Below are positions 10,607 through 22,752 of a DNA stretch of 64,000 nt, in pieces. The first letter of the stretch is position 1; every line of letters starts with the position of its first letter. A program made the translations under genes and the position numbers. Where the stretch lies: NCBI GenBank assembly GCA_965153455.1, contig OZ234500.1, positions 9,858,001 to 9,922,000 of the forward strand. The letters are read 5' to 3'. This stretch comes from Sphagnum compactum (Eukaryota > Bryophyta > Sphagnopsida > Sphagnales). The notes under the pieces were generated by a model. The model was not told where the DNA came from, did not search any database, and saw only the letters and a list, made by a program, of their open reading frames with translations.

Positions 10607-12697
10607 GTGCTACATACATTGTTATCAAAATTCGGTAATTGGAATAATCCAAAAACTCAAGCGAGGAAAAGATCAATTTCTTATTACAAAACCAATGGAA
10701 TAACTTCTCTTAAAAAACATGTGGATGCAAATCATTTTCTTAATACAAAAAGGTTTGAAGAAAAAGTGAACAATCTACTAAAATGTACTGAAAAAAAACA
10801 ACCATCAAAGAAAAGAGGCAAATCCATTTGGAAGGTCAATATTTAAAACACCAAAACAACTTAAGTATCTAATTTGTGGAGAGTATTTGGCTCATATGTT
10901 TGGTTATACATATCTATCCAAAATGAAATTGCCCTTCCAGAAGGCAATTTTCACAAGATATATTACCAAGGTTAGTGGAGAAGACAAATTAATTATATGT
11001 TGTTTTACCTTGGCAAAATGTTATTCTATAACAACTAGCTTCAACCTTTGGATGTCTAAAAGAACTTACGATGTGTTTGCATTGGTGATTAATTTTTTGA
11101 ATAATGATCGATTGCCACAACATGTCATTATTATCTTATTTGAAGCAACAAAAACAACAAGGCAAGCCTTGGCCAAAAGTTTGACAAAATTGTTGGACAA
11201 GTATGGTTTAAGGAAAAAATTGTTGTTTATGTTAAAGATGAAGGATCTAATCTCAATGCAATAATTGTTGCATTGAAGTCTATTATAAATTGTGAATATC
11301 TTGGGTTAGAAGAGAGCTTTCAGGATACTTGCTTTGGATATGCTTTTGAAAAAACATGATAATATGACATTATAGAGGAAAAAGTCTACAAAAATCTAAA
11401 ATATGTTTCCATCAAGTCTGCCCAAGGAAATTTGCAGAGGTGCATCACTTGGCCTAAGGAGTTTGGAAGGGACAGACAAGAATGGAATAAGGCTTATGTT
11501 GAAAATGGAATTCAACCCAAAAAATTAAACATTCTAGTCAAAACAAGGTTGTTTTCTAAAACTCATTATTGTTTCAACTCTTTATAATTTTTGTTTAAAA
11601 TTTGATAAGACAACTAATCAAATTATTATTGGTTGTTTTGTAGGTTTGTTAGTAAAATCATTATGTTTCAAGAGGCTTTTACAATTTTGATCTACCACTA
11701 TGTTTTGTTACAACAAAAAAATTGTCGAAAGTCATTGGTCGAATGCTGCCACCTCTAACATGGCAAATTTCTCATACTATTGTCGACTATCTTTCCCCAA
11801 TTCTTTCTACATATGTTCTTAACCAATCGCATAGACATTGGTTTTTTAGTGATGTTTACATTTTGCCATTTCCATGAATTTGAAACTTAGGGAAGAAAAT
11901 CAAGTTTTTCATTTATTTGAAAGTTTAATGGATGATGATTTAGTTATTAGTGATGAACTTTGCTGGCCTTTAACATTAGAAGGGAGATAATCAATGTATT
12001 GGATTCTTTCCTCTCATTCTTAAGGGTTTATGATAAGAAAAAAACCCATAATATGATCTTTTTGACACTAGACCCTAGGTATAAAAGCCTTCATATAATA
12101 TCCTTGTTTGTTGGAAAGGAACAAGGTGTTGTTCTTGTTGAAGAACATGATAGGAAGTCCTTATATCCTATGTTGGTCAAATGTCATGAGCATTTACATC
12201 CTTTGGTAGGGTCAAAAAGGAATTTTGTTGACTAGGATATTTTTTTTATCAAGATTGTAGTTTGGATATATTTGAGCAGACTACAAACACAAGTGAACTA
12301 GCAAAAGAATTTGTCAAGAAGGAGTTATTAATTTTCAGGAAGTATCAATTCAATGTTAAAGACATCAAATGTCCTCTTCAATGGTGGCAAAAATATGAAA
12401 TAATGTTTCTTACAATTGGATTTTCAGCTCAACAATTTTTGGGGGTTGTTGGATTCCAAATATAAACATAATGGATCTTTTCTTTGGTTGGAATTCTTAC
12501 TAATTTTAGGAGATGTCATTTGTAGATAAAAAAATATAGAAAAATTGATTTTTGTCAACAAAAAATCTAATGATCCTAAAATAAGACATATATCTTCATC
12601 TAATTTCGTAGAATTCCTTGAAAGGGATATAAACTTAGAAGAGGAATTAGAAGAATTTGAAAGGGAATTTGAAAGGGATGAAGTTGTTGAAGTGTAA
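10607..12697 (+). pseudogene. hAT transposase relic (plant Ac-like)
   Basis: A decayed hAT transposase on the plus strand. In order I see a BED-finger region (KFGNWNNPKTQARKRSISYY, then SLKKHVDANHF) at 10630-10740, the start of the transposase core (KAIFTRYITKVSGEDKL, FNLWMSKRTYDVFALVINF) at 10939-11100, a middle part (FLTLDPRYKSLHIISLFVGK) near 12060-12120, and the C-terminal dimerisation region (CPLQWWQKYEIMFLTIGFSA, then WIFSLVGILTNFRRCHL) at 12370-12510. The translation ends with an acidic tail (LEEELEEFEREFERDEVVEV) before a stop at about 12695. Several frameshifts and stops separate these blocks, so it cannot encode a working protein. It is AT-rich like its surroundings, unlike the hAT at 3.3-5.9 kb, and is not closely related to it. 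Confidence 0.8.
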
Positions 12698-12863
12698 AAA
12701 TTCAATAAACAAATTGTTGGTTATTTAAATTTTTTTTTATAACATTGTTTATATTTTTTTCTTTGTTCAAATAAATAAACAAATAAATAAAAATTTAATG
12801 TTTATTTTAATTTGAAAATTAATTTTTAATTATAGAAAAAGTAATACCCGATTTGTGAGAACC

Positions 12864-12990
12864 GACAAAGGAGAATTAGTCGTTTTCAAATTTCCGGGAA
12901 TTGGCCAAGGATAATCGACTATTCTCAAATTTCCGCGAATTGACAAAAGGTAATTAGTTATTTTCAAATTTATGAAAATTGGCAATTGTG
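12864..12990. repeat. Three tandem units of about 40 bp
   Basis: The phrase gaattagtcgttttcaaatt is followed by two diverged copies (gataatcgactattctcaaa and gtaattagttattttcaaat), each followed by a variant of tccgggaattggc, giving three units of 39-41 bp. The array lies about 170 bp downstream of the hAT relic, so it may be that element's subterminal repeat region. Confidence 0.6.
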
Positions 12991-15900
12991 ATAACTGGTC
13001 TATTTTTTTTTAAAATGTTCATACTTTGCCCAATGTAAAAATTAATTAATTATTTTTTGGGAAAACTGAACCCTTTTGTAAATTACTTTGTGAAAACCAA
13101 ACCCGATGAGTATCATAAAATTGTGATATTCATCCAACACTAGTATAAACCAATGGTGGTAGGTTCCTTGGTTTGGAGTGTTAATCACTGTTGATTGGTT
13201 ACTAAGTTTTAACTTGGCTATCAATTAAGTTATCAATCTAATTATTAATAACCTACATGGGTGACCTAATTATCGTCCAAATAAATTGTCAATCCTTAAA
13301 ATAATTAACATTTTTATGATATTAAACCAAAAGAACAAGATTTTACAAAATTAAACTTTGTTAAAACCCGTATGACTAGCTGTGAGGTTATCAATTGGTT
13401 ATTTGATAATTACCCTTATGCATTATCAATGGTTAGTACCCTCAAAATATTTATAACTTAATCAACACTCAATTTTTTAAAAAAAAAAACCTACCTGACA
13501 ATTGTGAAAAATTCAATAACTAGTCAACACAAATGTTAACCTTAGGGTTCATGATTAGCTTATTGTAATTTCAATTTGAACTAGCATTCTTTTGGTGGAA
13601 CCAACACAAGAACTAGACCTTGAAACTAGCCTTTTGCTAGAACTCGAATTGAAACCAAAACCTTAAAAAAATTAAAAAATTACATATTATATATATATAT
13701 GTATATATATATTACACAAATTCTTTAGGTAAGTAAGTTGAGTTTTTAAAGAAAGTTTGCATGTAAGGTGAGCCTTATAGGTAATTGATTAGTTTTAATG
13801 AGTTATAAAACTTTACACCTATACAATTTTTAGCTTTAGGGAACATGTATTATGACATGGAATTGGACTTAATTTTGCATCAGACTTGTTGGTTTTTGGC
13901 TCTAAAACAATGTGCCAAAATTCAAACCAAAGGATTTTACAATTTGAAGAACTAGTTTCAAGCCCACACCTAAAGAACTTTTAAAACATTTAATGTCAAA
14001 ACTAGGATTATAGGTTCTCTTAAAAAGGAAGAATCAACGTTGGTATAAATATCTTCATAAAAAACTAATATTTTTATTAGAATGGTATAGGTGTTAGACA
14101 AATTGTCAACTTTACATAGCATTATGCTATGAGTATAACCAAATCTATAATTTTAAGATAATGGTATGGATATAAGTAATGAAGAGATCAATACCAACGA
14201 ATGTTCAACATGAATATTCATATTATGAAAAAAAACCCATTATACCTTAATGATGTTTTCAATATATTTTAACAATGGCTAGTAATGTTAGAATCAACCA
14301 CACACTTCCTAATCCATGGGGCCATGATCTAAAAGGCATAGCTTGTAATAATAACAAGTTTGGAACCTAATTTTATTCCAATGTATATAACCATTATTAT
14401 TAGGAAAGTTGTGAACTCCATCCTTCACTATGTAGTCTCACCTTCAACTCCTACCACCCTTGGAACAAGTAGTCTATCACATTCCCATATCAGCTAGTAT
14501 GGAATCCAATATCACCCCTTGAACTCTAAAACCACTTAGTCCAAGTATTGATCCCAATAGGGACACAAGAGCCATGTAGGTGGTTCTTTTCTTGTCATCC
14601 TTCCAAGTTACATGTGGATGACTAATTTAACAACCAAGCCCCAGTCTATTTTGGGGATGATTTGGATTGACAATGTATTGGAAAAATTATATGCCTCTGT
14701 TGTTACTAACTTCTATTGTCGGTTTGTCATTAATTTTTCACTTGGATATTGACAACCATCCTTCTTCTACCACCTAAGCTAGAGATCCAGAAGGCTGAAT
14801 ATGGTGTAGTCAATTCTGGTAGAGTATATGCAATTGATAGCTTTTCATTTTCTGTAGTCAGCGAGTCAAATTGAGTAAATTGTTTAGTTTCTTCATTGGG
14901 CAACTACAAGGTTTATTCAACAGTAGTTTGAGCTACCGATATAGGTTCTTCCACTAGAGGTTCCAATATTCGATAAGTATTTGTTGGACTAAAGATAATG
15001 CTTAATGTTTTCCATTTAGTGGATTTGTCTACTTGTTGAGTTAAAATGTTATCTCTTTAACTTCCTCTCGATTTTGTTTTGTTCAATCTCTCAATCTGTT
15101 TTGTTTTTTTTCATTCTCTATCTTTATCCATCGTAGGTTCTAAACATAGTTTTTTTGTCTCTCCTTTATTAACCATTTCTTCTATTACTCTCAACTTAAC
15201 TTTTTCTCATGGGGATCTGGTATCAGTAAACCTAAACAAAATTCTTCTAACATTATTTCTTCACAACAATATTCTTCATTGCCTTTCAATTTCAACACAT
15301 ATTTATAATTAGGGCATCTAAGAGCCCATTGTAAATCACAAGGCATCCATTTTTCTATTAAAACATTGAATTTGGTCTTGTAAACTCTTTTCTATCGAAT
15401 AAATTAATATTGTGATAAGTTGCTGTGATTTTTTTGATTATATTAAAATAAGTAAACATACCATTACTGGTAGCCACCTCTTATACTTAGTTAATTCTAA
15501 AGTGTCAATTTTCAACGTTATATGCTGAACATGCCAAACTTCAATACCCCCATGTAGTTTTTTCACTATTATTTTTTTTAAAAAAATCTAGTAACTTTTT
15601 AAATTTAATTTCCACAAAACATCTCCATTCACTACATTCTAGTTTATTTCTCGACATGTGTAAGTAATCTACCAAAGTCCACCCATAATTATTATGTTGT
15701 TTTAACTTTTCTATTCCTTCTTCGATTGATATTGTTTCTTTTAACCATTTTTTCTTTCTTGTGATGGCAAGTCATATGATCTACCAACGCTCATACCATC
15801 TTTCATACAAATTGTGATAATAATCTAAAAAAAATAGATTTAGCCATGTCCTACTCATATTGAGTGAACAAATTTGGGTATGTTACCACATATTCTACTC

Positions 15901-17560
15901 CCAATTTGGTCACCTTCATAATTTGATTTTGTTTTTAAAGTCTGTATACTCCTAATATGTTTGAGAATTTGCATGGTAAAAACACATGAAATAAACAAAA
16001 TCCTAAAGTCTATTTCATCCACTTCCACTTTCCCTTGTTCCATTTATTTTCCTCACTTTCTTTGAATACCAAAGAAATTTTCCATGTTCAAGAATTTTCG
16101 CTCCCCAACATGGTCATCGAATGTTAGTGATAATTTCTACAGAGATTAATAAATGAATAATTAATCCATATATTGCCGTTGGGTTTTTGTCTTACTCAAT
16201 TAATGTGGATACCATGTATCTAACTGAACAAAATTAAATTCAACAACAAATATGATGGATAACATACAAATCAATAATGAAAAAAACCAAGAATGTTAAC
16301 TTGAACTCATTGTCACTGTTTTTCATGACATTATTTCTTTACTAGCTATACAATCCTTTATTTTTAAAAAATCTTCTTTAACAGTCCTTTCACAACCATT
16401 TAGATAAAAAGAATGCCTTTAGACCCCATCCAATGTTCATTAGAATAACCCTTTTACTTTCTTGATTCTTGCGTTAAATAATACACAAGTGGTTATAACC
16501 GTCTAGCCATTTTAACAAATCAACTTGATACAACAAATTGACTTGTTGCAGAAATCATTTTGTGTATTTTATCAAGTCGACTTGTTACAACATTTCAACC
16601 TACAAAAATTTGTTGACTTGCTTAATTGTTGTTTTACATTAATTTGCTTAACTCTAGAAACAACCCCAAAAAAACAAAAAAAACACACACACAAAAAAGA
16701 TGAGCTATCCAAATCACATGTTTCAAAAAAATCTACTAGACCCCTTCATAATTTCTAGATCCCATATTTTTCTCATTTCTTGTTTGTTTTGAATGATGTA
16801 AAAAAATAATAAGTGTGTTAACCATAGCTTTAAAAAACCTCTTTGGAATGTTTAAGGATTTTAAGCTCCAAATCATAATTCAAATTATTTTAACATGCCC
16901 ATCATTGGACACTAACCCCCCTTATTTTGAGACCTTGTATTTTCCTCATTTCTTATGGTCTTTTAATGGTCTCATGGATGTGCCAAGAGGAGGTCTACAT
17001 TACCTCTTGAAATTCCAAAGCCCACATCAAAATTTACAACAATTTTCAGCTTTCTAATACACTAAGTGTTTGAGCATCAACCTATCTACCATACCTATTT
17101 ACATATTAACCTTGCATGAACCATTGTGCGGTTTGGAATCTTGGATTGGCATTTGCATGACGCCAACAACTTGTGACTTGTGCAAGAATGATGGCATCAT
17201 GACAATAGATTCATTCATCATCCCCTCCCTATATCTAATTTCCATGACACCAGCCTGTTGTTTTGGTGCCAAATTTCACATTGTTGTAAAACTTTGTGTC
17301 ACAAATTCAATGATTTTTTTAATTTTGTGAATTTTTCTTTCCAAAAATCAAGGTTTTTTCTTCCCCAGAAAACCCTTCGCTAGGGTTTCGTCTTTAAAAC
17401 TTGCTAGATTTCTATACATGGTTCAAGTAGTTGCTAAAATTATTGAAGGATGTTTAATTTTGTACTTTCACATTTTTAAAAAAGCAAACTTTGACTGAAT
17501 CGGCCTATGGATGATAACAACCTCAGCTACATCACAAAATTGAAAAAATAAAAATAAAAA
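12991..17560. other. AT-rich spacer with a TA microsatellite
   Basis: No recognisable gene. A (TA)n microsatellite lies at about 13687-13713. Short frames such as 15079-15312 and 15855-16043 show no known domain. The minus strand of 15330-16040 has several short blocks that look protein-like, but I could not assign them to any retroelement family. Confidence 0.45.
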
Positions 17561-18120
17561 TAAAAATCACTGTGAATCCGCGGCAATCATCCGTGGCGAC
17601 GCTAAATTCCAAACGGCCCGACAAAAAATCCCAACGTACGATCTCGCCCATTAATCACAAGAACTCCCAGCCACATTGATTTACTATACTTCCATTCATA
17701 TTATGCACCTGCAAATCCTGCTTGCCCGTTGCCTGCCTGATTCCTCACTCTCTCAGTCAGATCTCGTAACTCGCCCAATCTCATCATCCCTTCCCTTCCT
17801 CCAATGCCAGACGAGCCTACCAGTGCCCACACAAACCCCAACAACAATGATTGCATCTGACTGACTACGTGATTGTGCAGGTCCCTTGTCACAGATGGCG
17901 GATTATCGCATCAGACGACAGTGCTATTATTGTGCCCCTCATGTTTCCATTACTGGGCATCCCCGGAGCCCTCCTCCTCTTCTTCTTTTACTTACCAGTT
18001 CTCATTCTTCTCCTTTTCCTCTCACCACTCGTGTTGGTTGCCCCAATTTGTTATGTCACCCGTCCTTACGAGGATGACTCGCAGAATCCTGTTCTGTTTC
18101 GGCTTTGTTCTTGGGGGGCA
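17561..18120 (+). other. Possible leader of a host gene, unassigned
   Basis: The AT-rich spacer gives way to mixed-composition sequence with pyrimidine-rich, UTR-like stretches. One frame (about 17920-18060) encodes a very hydrophobic run (MFPLLGIPGALLLFFFYLPV) followed by more Leu/Val, which could be a membrane segment or a translation of pyrimidine-rich DNA. Two other frames are also open here. I do not call a gene; it ends where the repeat header at 18124 begins. Confidence 0.25.
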
Positions 18121-18123
18121 ATT

Positions 18124-19573
18124 GTTAGTCCACAGAATCATTATCTATAGTAAAGGAACAATGAAGCTTCCCCTGAAGCCGTGCGAATGAAGCTTCCCCT
18201 AAATCCGTCCGGACCGGATGGACATTTCCTCCATCCGTCCGACCCGTCCATCCATCCGACTCGTCCATCCATCCGTCCCGTCATACAAGGAAGATGTTGA
18301 GGAAGCAGAACAAAGTCAGAGAGGCGTTGTGGAAGCAACTGCTTCTGAGCTTGAGGAGGTAACATCAAAGCTGTTGGCAACAAAGGAAACTGAAGAGAGG
18401 GCAACAGGGGCCATGACAACTGTAGAGCTTGAAACATTGAAGGCAGAGTTTTCTGTTGTCAAGGAAGCTCAAGAGAAAGCCGGTGAAGCTGTGGTTGCAA
18501 TGAAGAAAGAATTGGAGGAACTCGAAGCGGAGATAGCTGTCACAAAGGAATCTGAGATGAAATTGAAAGGTGCTGTTGGGGACTATAGATTGAAATTGCG
18601 AGGATCGAGGATAGACCTTGAGGATGCAACAAAAACTGCAGAAAAGGTACTCAGTTCAATCAATTGAGTTCTGTAATATTTGTCATTGTCTCTTTGAGGC
18701 TGATGTTAATTGTTATGCTGCTGATTTTGTAACAAAACCCAAAGAGGACAAGAGATTAAAAACTGATTTTCAAGTGTTGGAAGGCAAGGTCATATGCAAT
18801 GTAGTTGGAGGAGTCAAATGCAAAAGTGAAGAAGGCAATAGAGCAGGAGCAAAGGATGTCTGCATCTCTGGCATCCCTGAAGGCAGAGCTGAAAAACACC
18901 ATGAAAGAGCTTGCAGCTGTGAAGGAGGAGTATGAGGTGACTGTTGCTGATGTTACTGCAGAGATGGAGTTGGAGCTCTCCAAAGCTAAATCTCTCTTAG
19001 AAGCTGGCATACAGGTAGAGAGCAAAGCAAAGGAGTCCATATCTGGCTTAAATGATGCCTTGCATCAGGTCAGTTGAGAGGCTTTTTCCTTCTCTAAGGT
19101 CTGATGCCAGTGATGGGTAAGAGGCTGTTCACTTTTACATATTCAAACAGGTACAGCAGTACCCAGGTCTTCAGGTATAAATAGCCGATCTGAGAATAGA
19201 AGATGGGGTGGGGGGGGTGTGTGATGACAGGTGACAATGGAAGCAGATGAGGAGAAGGTAGTGGCATTGAAGGGAAGAAAAGAAGTAGCCGCAGCGAAAC
19301 ATGAATTGGAGGAAGTCCAGGCACACACAGCTATGTTACAAAGTCAACTGAAAGCAGCTCTCATGGAAGTGGAGACAGTTAAAGCATCTGAAGCTCAGGT
19401 AATCTCACAGGTAAACTTCTGTTCTGCACACTACTGTTATCCTTTTTCTTCAGCAACAGGGAGTCAAAAGCTGACACTGATTATGAGCTTTGTTTGGGAC
19501 ACATTTTTAGGCCAAATTCCCAACAGAAATTTCACGATTTTGCCTTGCCCTGACTCCGGACGGACAGTAGCTA
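18124..19573 (+). mobile_element. Candidate gene-capturing element (copy A)
   Basis: The left part, 18124-18288, is a repeat header: ttagtccacagaatcattat, then tagtaaaggaa, then cttcccctgaagccgt and CCGTCC-rich sequence ending in catccgtcccgtcat. The same header opens copy B at 27955. The right end, cggacagtagcta at 19559-19571, also closes copy B at about 28256-28268. Between header and tail sit three exons of a host-type coiled-coil gene that are absent from copy B. Shared ends with different cargo is the layout of a Pack-type element. The superfamily is unknown: I see no clear terminal inverted repeat and no Helitron CTRR end on this family. Confidence 0.5.
18290..19398 (+). pseudogene. 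Captured fragment of a coiled-coil (WEB-like) gene
   Basis: Three exon-like blocks have proper splice signals and all are in phase 0: 18290-18646 (donor gtactc), 18805-19068 (acceptor gtag, donor gtcagt) and 19231-19398 (acceptor gacag, donor gtaatc). Joined, they would encode about 263 residues rich in Glu, Lys and Ala in heptad-like order, for example ELEEVTSKLLATKETEER, KAELKNTMKELAAVKEEYEV and HELEEVQAHTAMLQSQLKAA. This fits a long coiled-coil protein. The style resembles the plant WEB/DUF827 family (chloroplast photorelocation), but that assignment is tentative. The fragment has no start and no stop codon of its own and is bounded by the repeat header and tail, so it reads as a captured gene internal piece with introns kept. 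Confidence 0.6.
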
Positions 19574-20196
19574 CTATTAGCGAGGACGTCAAGTCGAAGG
19601 GTGGGACATGTGTCGGCGTGCACGCGGGTGCGGGATGGCCTCTCAACCGCCCTCGCGAGCTCCCGCGCATCACATCTCATTAGCAGTTGATCTTAGGCTT
19701 TCTAATCTCCAACGAAGTGATTATGCGATGCGATGTGATGCGATCGATCTGCCATGTCGCAGTGCGGATGAGAATCAAGGAACCCAATGATCTGCCTGCC
19801 TATTGTCTGCCAGCCAAGAATTTTTTTAAAAAATTTCAGGCCGCCTCCTCCCATCCCTCCTTGACGGACGAATTCCACGCTCTCACATCCACACGGTCGC
19901 TCTCCGTCATTTTCTGTTTTTCGGAATTTGGTCTGCGTTCGATCCGTCCGCGCTGCCTTCTGAAGTGAAGCAAAGCGGGGAGAAAGGGGTTGGGGTCCCG
20001 CCGCCCTGCTGCTGCTGATGTTATTATTCAATTGATATAATCATCAAGGACCTGGGGTGATATTTGATGGCTGTGTGCTATGTCACAATTGTATTTGGAC
20101 GCATGCACAAGTCAGAGATTAGCACATCTTCCTGACCCAAAGTTGTGTGCATGCTTGAAACTGATTAGCAGGTGTGTGGTTTTGATGATGCAAACA

Positions 20197-20295
20197 TGGC
20201 ATAAGATGTTCACCATTAATGCAGGTCCAGGCTTTAGAATGTTGTGGAGCACCATCAAAGGTTTCTTGGATCCAGTTTCAATTTCAAAGATCAGT
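20197..20295 (+). pseudogene. Single exon of a Sec14-like (CRAL-TRIO) gene
   Basis: The frame reads [17 protein letters not shown] and continues [16 protein letters not shown] up to a GT donor (gtatg) at 20296. INAGPGFR..W followed by FLDP and KI is the characteristic core of plant Sec14-like phosphatidylinositol/phosphatidylcholine transfer proteins. No other Sec14 exon is recognisable within several kilobases on either side, so this is an isolated fragment, probably captured or left by deletion. The upstream splice acceptor is not obvious: an AG lies within the frame at the end of INAG. Confidence 0.6.
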
Positions 20296-20501
20296 GTATG
20301 TATGAGTACAGCAGTTGCAAAATTTTCTGGCCAGGTAAAATCTTCTACTTTCCTTAATGCAAATAATTTTTTTTTATTATTAGTACCTCTGCAGTGTAGT
20401 ATGTGGATAGTTAGGCACTGTTTGGTGCAAAGCATCTCAAGGCTGGAATCCAACTGTTTTGAGCAGGTTTCATCTCATAAGTCTACATTGCTGCCTTTGA
20501 A

Positions 20502-21015
20502 GAACCATATGAAGAGGTCCTAGAATCTGGCATTTTATTTAACCTCCATAAGATCTAAGAAGTGGACAATCATTTCAATGCTGATCTCTGAAAGAACACG
20601 CATAAGCAGCATGGTGAGGAGGCCGATCGGCTCACCCAAAACGCGCATGGTGGCCGGAAGTGCCATAATCCCTGCCCCAATGACAGTGGTTGCCAGATTG
20701 AACACTGAACTTTCAACACTGGCGCCTGTAGTATCCGGCAGCTGTTCAAGCCTCTCCTGTTTAACTAGTCTCTCTTCATCATCTGTGCCTGTTAAATGAG
20801 GGCTTTGAGGGAGCAGAGGAAGCTCATCAACTGGCACTTTGTGCATATTTTCAGAAATTTCAATCAAAGAGACACCTGCTGCCATGAGATTTCTTTGTCA
20901 AATTACTGCATCTGTCAGAAAGCAGGCTATGCAATTATCCTCATCCAGAACCAGCAGATTCACTCACAAAGAAATGGAACCATATGAAGAGGTCCTAAAG
21001 TCTGGCATTTTATTT
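20502..21015. repeat. 39-bp direct repeats flanking the transporter fragment
   Basis: gaaccatatgaagaggtcct (from 20502) followed by tctggcattttattt recurs from 20977 with only two mismatches over 39 bp. The pair brackets about 436 bp that contain the AVT6-like exon. It may mark a template switch or a duplicated insertion target. Confidence 0.75.
20535..20885 (-). pseudogene. First exon of an AVT6-like amino acid transporter, truncated
   Basis: From the ATG at 20885 the minus strand encodes a hydrophilic N-terminal tail of about 58 residues (MAAGVSLIEISENMHKVP and onward), then SSVFNLATTVIGAGIMALPA, which is the hallmark first transmembrane segment of the AAAP/SLC38 amino acid transporters, and a second hydrophobic stretch (GLLTMLLMRVLSEISIEMIV). 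Similarity stops at about 20550, inside the second membrane segment. Family members have around eleven membrane segments and over 400 residues, so this is only the 5' piece. It is on the opposite strand to the neighbouring Sec14 and coiled-coil pieces and is bracketed by 39-bp direct repeats. Confidence 0.65.
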
Positions 21016-22700
21016 GGGCATTGAGTCTAAAATAATGGTGCCTGGAACTGATTTGGGAGGGATGGCAGGTGCAGGAACTTGGTGGCATTGGAGCACCAAC
21101 ATTTCAAGTTCTTGATCCTGAAGGCAAATCTGTTGCCATTTTATGGGGCCAAGATCGGCTGAACATTGTTGTTGATCTTCTTTGTGGCTGGCGCCCTAGG
21201 CTTGGTTGCAGATCACTGGGTCCACATGCTTCCACAACTTCTAAACTCTTCTCCAAGTCAAAACTTGAAAAGGCGTGGGTGTAGCAAAAGAGCAGGCGCG
21301 CTCTTGAAGGGAATGGAGCAGCAGTTGTGGTTTGGTGGATCTCACAGCCAGCCAGGTGAAGAGAGATGGAAGGAGTGGTGGTGGCTGTGCTTTTTCTTCT
21401 TCTCTCGGATCCGAGTGCTTGGAGAAATCCAGGTTGATCCTGCTGTGTTTTTGCAGATACCCATCTCCTGCAATCCACGGATCCCATTGCCACACCTGGA
21501 TTTCGAATCAACCACACCTCAAGCAAGCGTATCACATTGCAATCAACCAGAAGAAGGAGCTTGCAGCATACAAGATCCAACATGCTGAGGAAGGTCAAAA
21601 CGTGAAACTGAACTTGCAGAACAGGATGAGACAAACAGAATCCCTGCATCTGAGTCAGTGGAGCAATTGGGGTAAGAGTGAAAATACATTCACATATTGA
21701 TCAATCACATATCAGTCCATTTCTTTCTCAATGTATCTTGGACCTATAGAAGCAAACGATCTGTTTTAGTGGTAGAGCAAAGCTGTAACTTTGTGCAAAA
21801 AGGAAGGGAACCACATTAAGTGTCTACTGGATCCCAATTTATCTGTATTTGTTCATCAAGTCTATAATGTTAAAGTATGATTGTTGCATTGCATTGGGGT
21901 TGTGCATGCTTTGCATTGTTACCTTATGACTCTGAGGGCTGCCCAACTTTTGTGATTCAGAAGTGATTCAAATCAGATGACATGACATACCTTACACATC
22001 TAAGGTGAAAGTGAAGATTGTAGTGTTTCCATTTCTGGGGGAAAAGAGAGAGAACAACCTGTAGAATTTTGAAGCATGAATTTGAGAAGTTGCATCTCAC
22101 AACATTGAAAGACTATATACTTGAGAGAATATTTTCTGCAATCACTGTACAGGATTAGCCCTTGCAAAGCAAACTACTGGAGAAACGCAAACCCATTTCT
22201 ACATTCAAATCTTCAAATACAAATTCCAGGAGCTCATGAATCTGCACCACCAATCCAAGAAGCTCTTAGTCAGATCATTGGTCCGAACATGCCCATCTGC
22301 CAAGTTGTAACATCTGAAATCCATAACCTAAACAGGCAGCCATGAAAACAGTAAGAATGCCCTCAGAGTTCAGAAAGGCAAGATTTAGTGAACTCGCAAG
22401 TATGAATAAATTTTCTGCCAGATTGAAAGACACCAAGCCTAGAAGAAGCCTCTCCTACTACCCAACACAAGATAGTGGTGGCTTGAACTCTCTGAACACA
22501 ATTATTTGGTTTTGTAAAATTTCATTCCCTGTTACACATTCCAAAAGTGGCTGTTCTTGCCCCCTAATCGCCTGACTTTACCAATAACCTGTGGTTAATT
22601 TCAATTTTGTGAGGTAAGTGGACTTGCGAGTCATGCACAAGAGGACTTTAGCCACATTTGGTTACAGGTCAGAGAGAAAAGTATAAAACTTTTGGAACCC
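21016..22700. other. Mixed host-gene-like debris, no gene assigned
   Basis: Composition is richer than the AT spacer. Short stretches look exon-like, for example 21549-21670 (KKELAAYKIQHAEEGQ, followed by a ggtaag donor) and 21166-21240 (FFVAGALGLVADHWVH). I cannot assign them to a family. They continue the patchwork of gene pieces that starts at 18.1 kb. Confidence 0.3.
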
Positions 22701-22752
22701 CCTCTAAGCACTCGGTTAACCATGCAAGAACCTGTGCATTAGGCACGGGGTT

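Noticed and set aside
17851-18150. Hydrophobic frame as a membrane protein gene
   Set aside because: Three frames are open over a pyrimidine-rich stretch, which gives Leu/Phe-rich translation by composition alone; no family match.
21104-21649. 181-codon minus-strand frame
   Set aside because: No motif, and plausible exon-like pieces lie on the opposite strand; likely a shadow frame.
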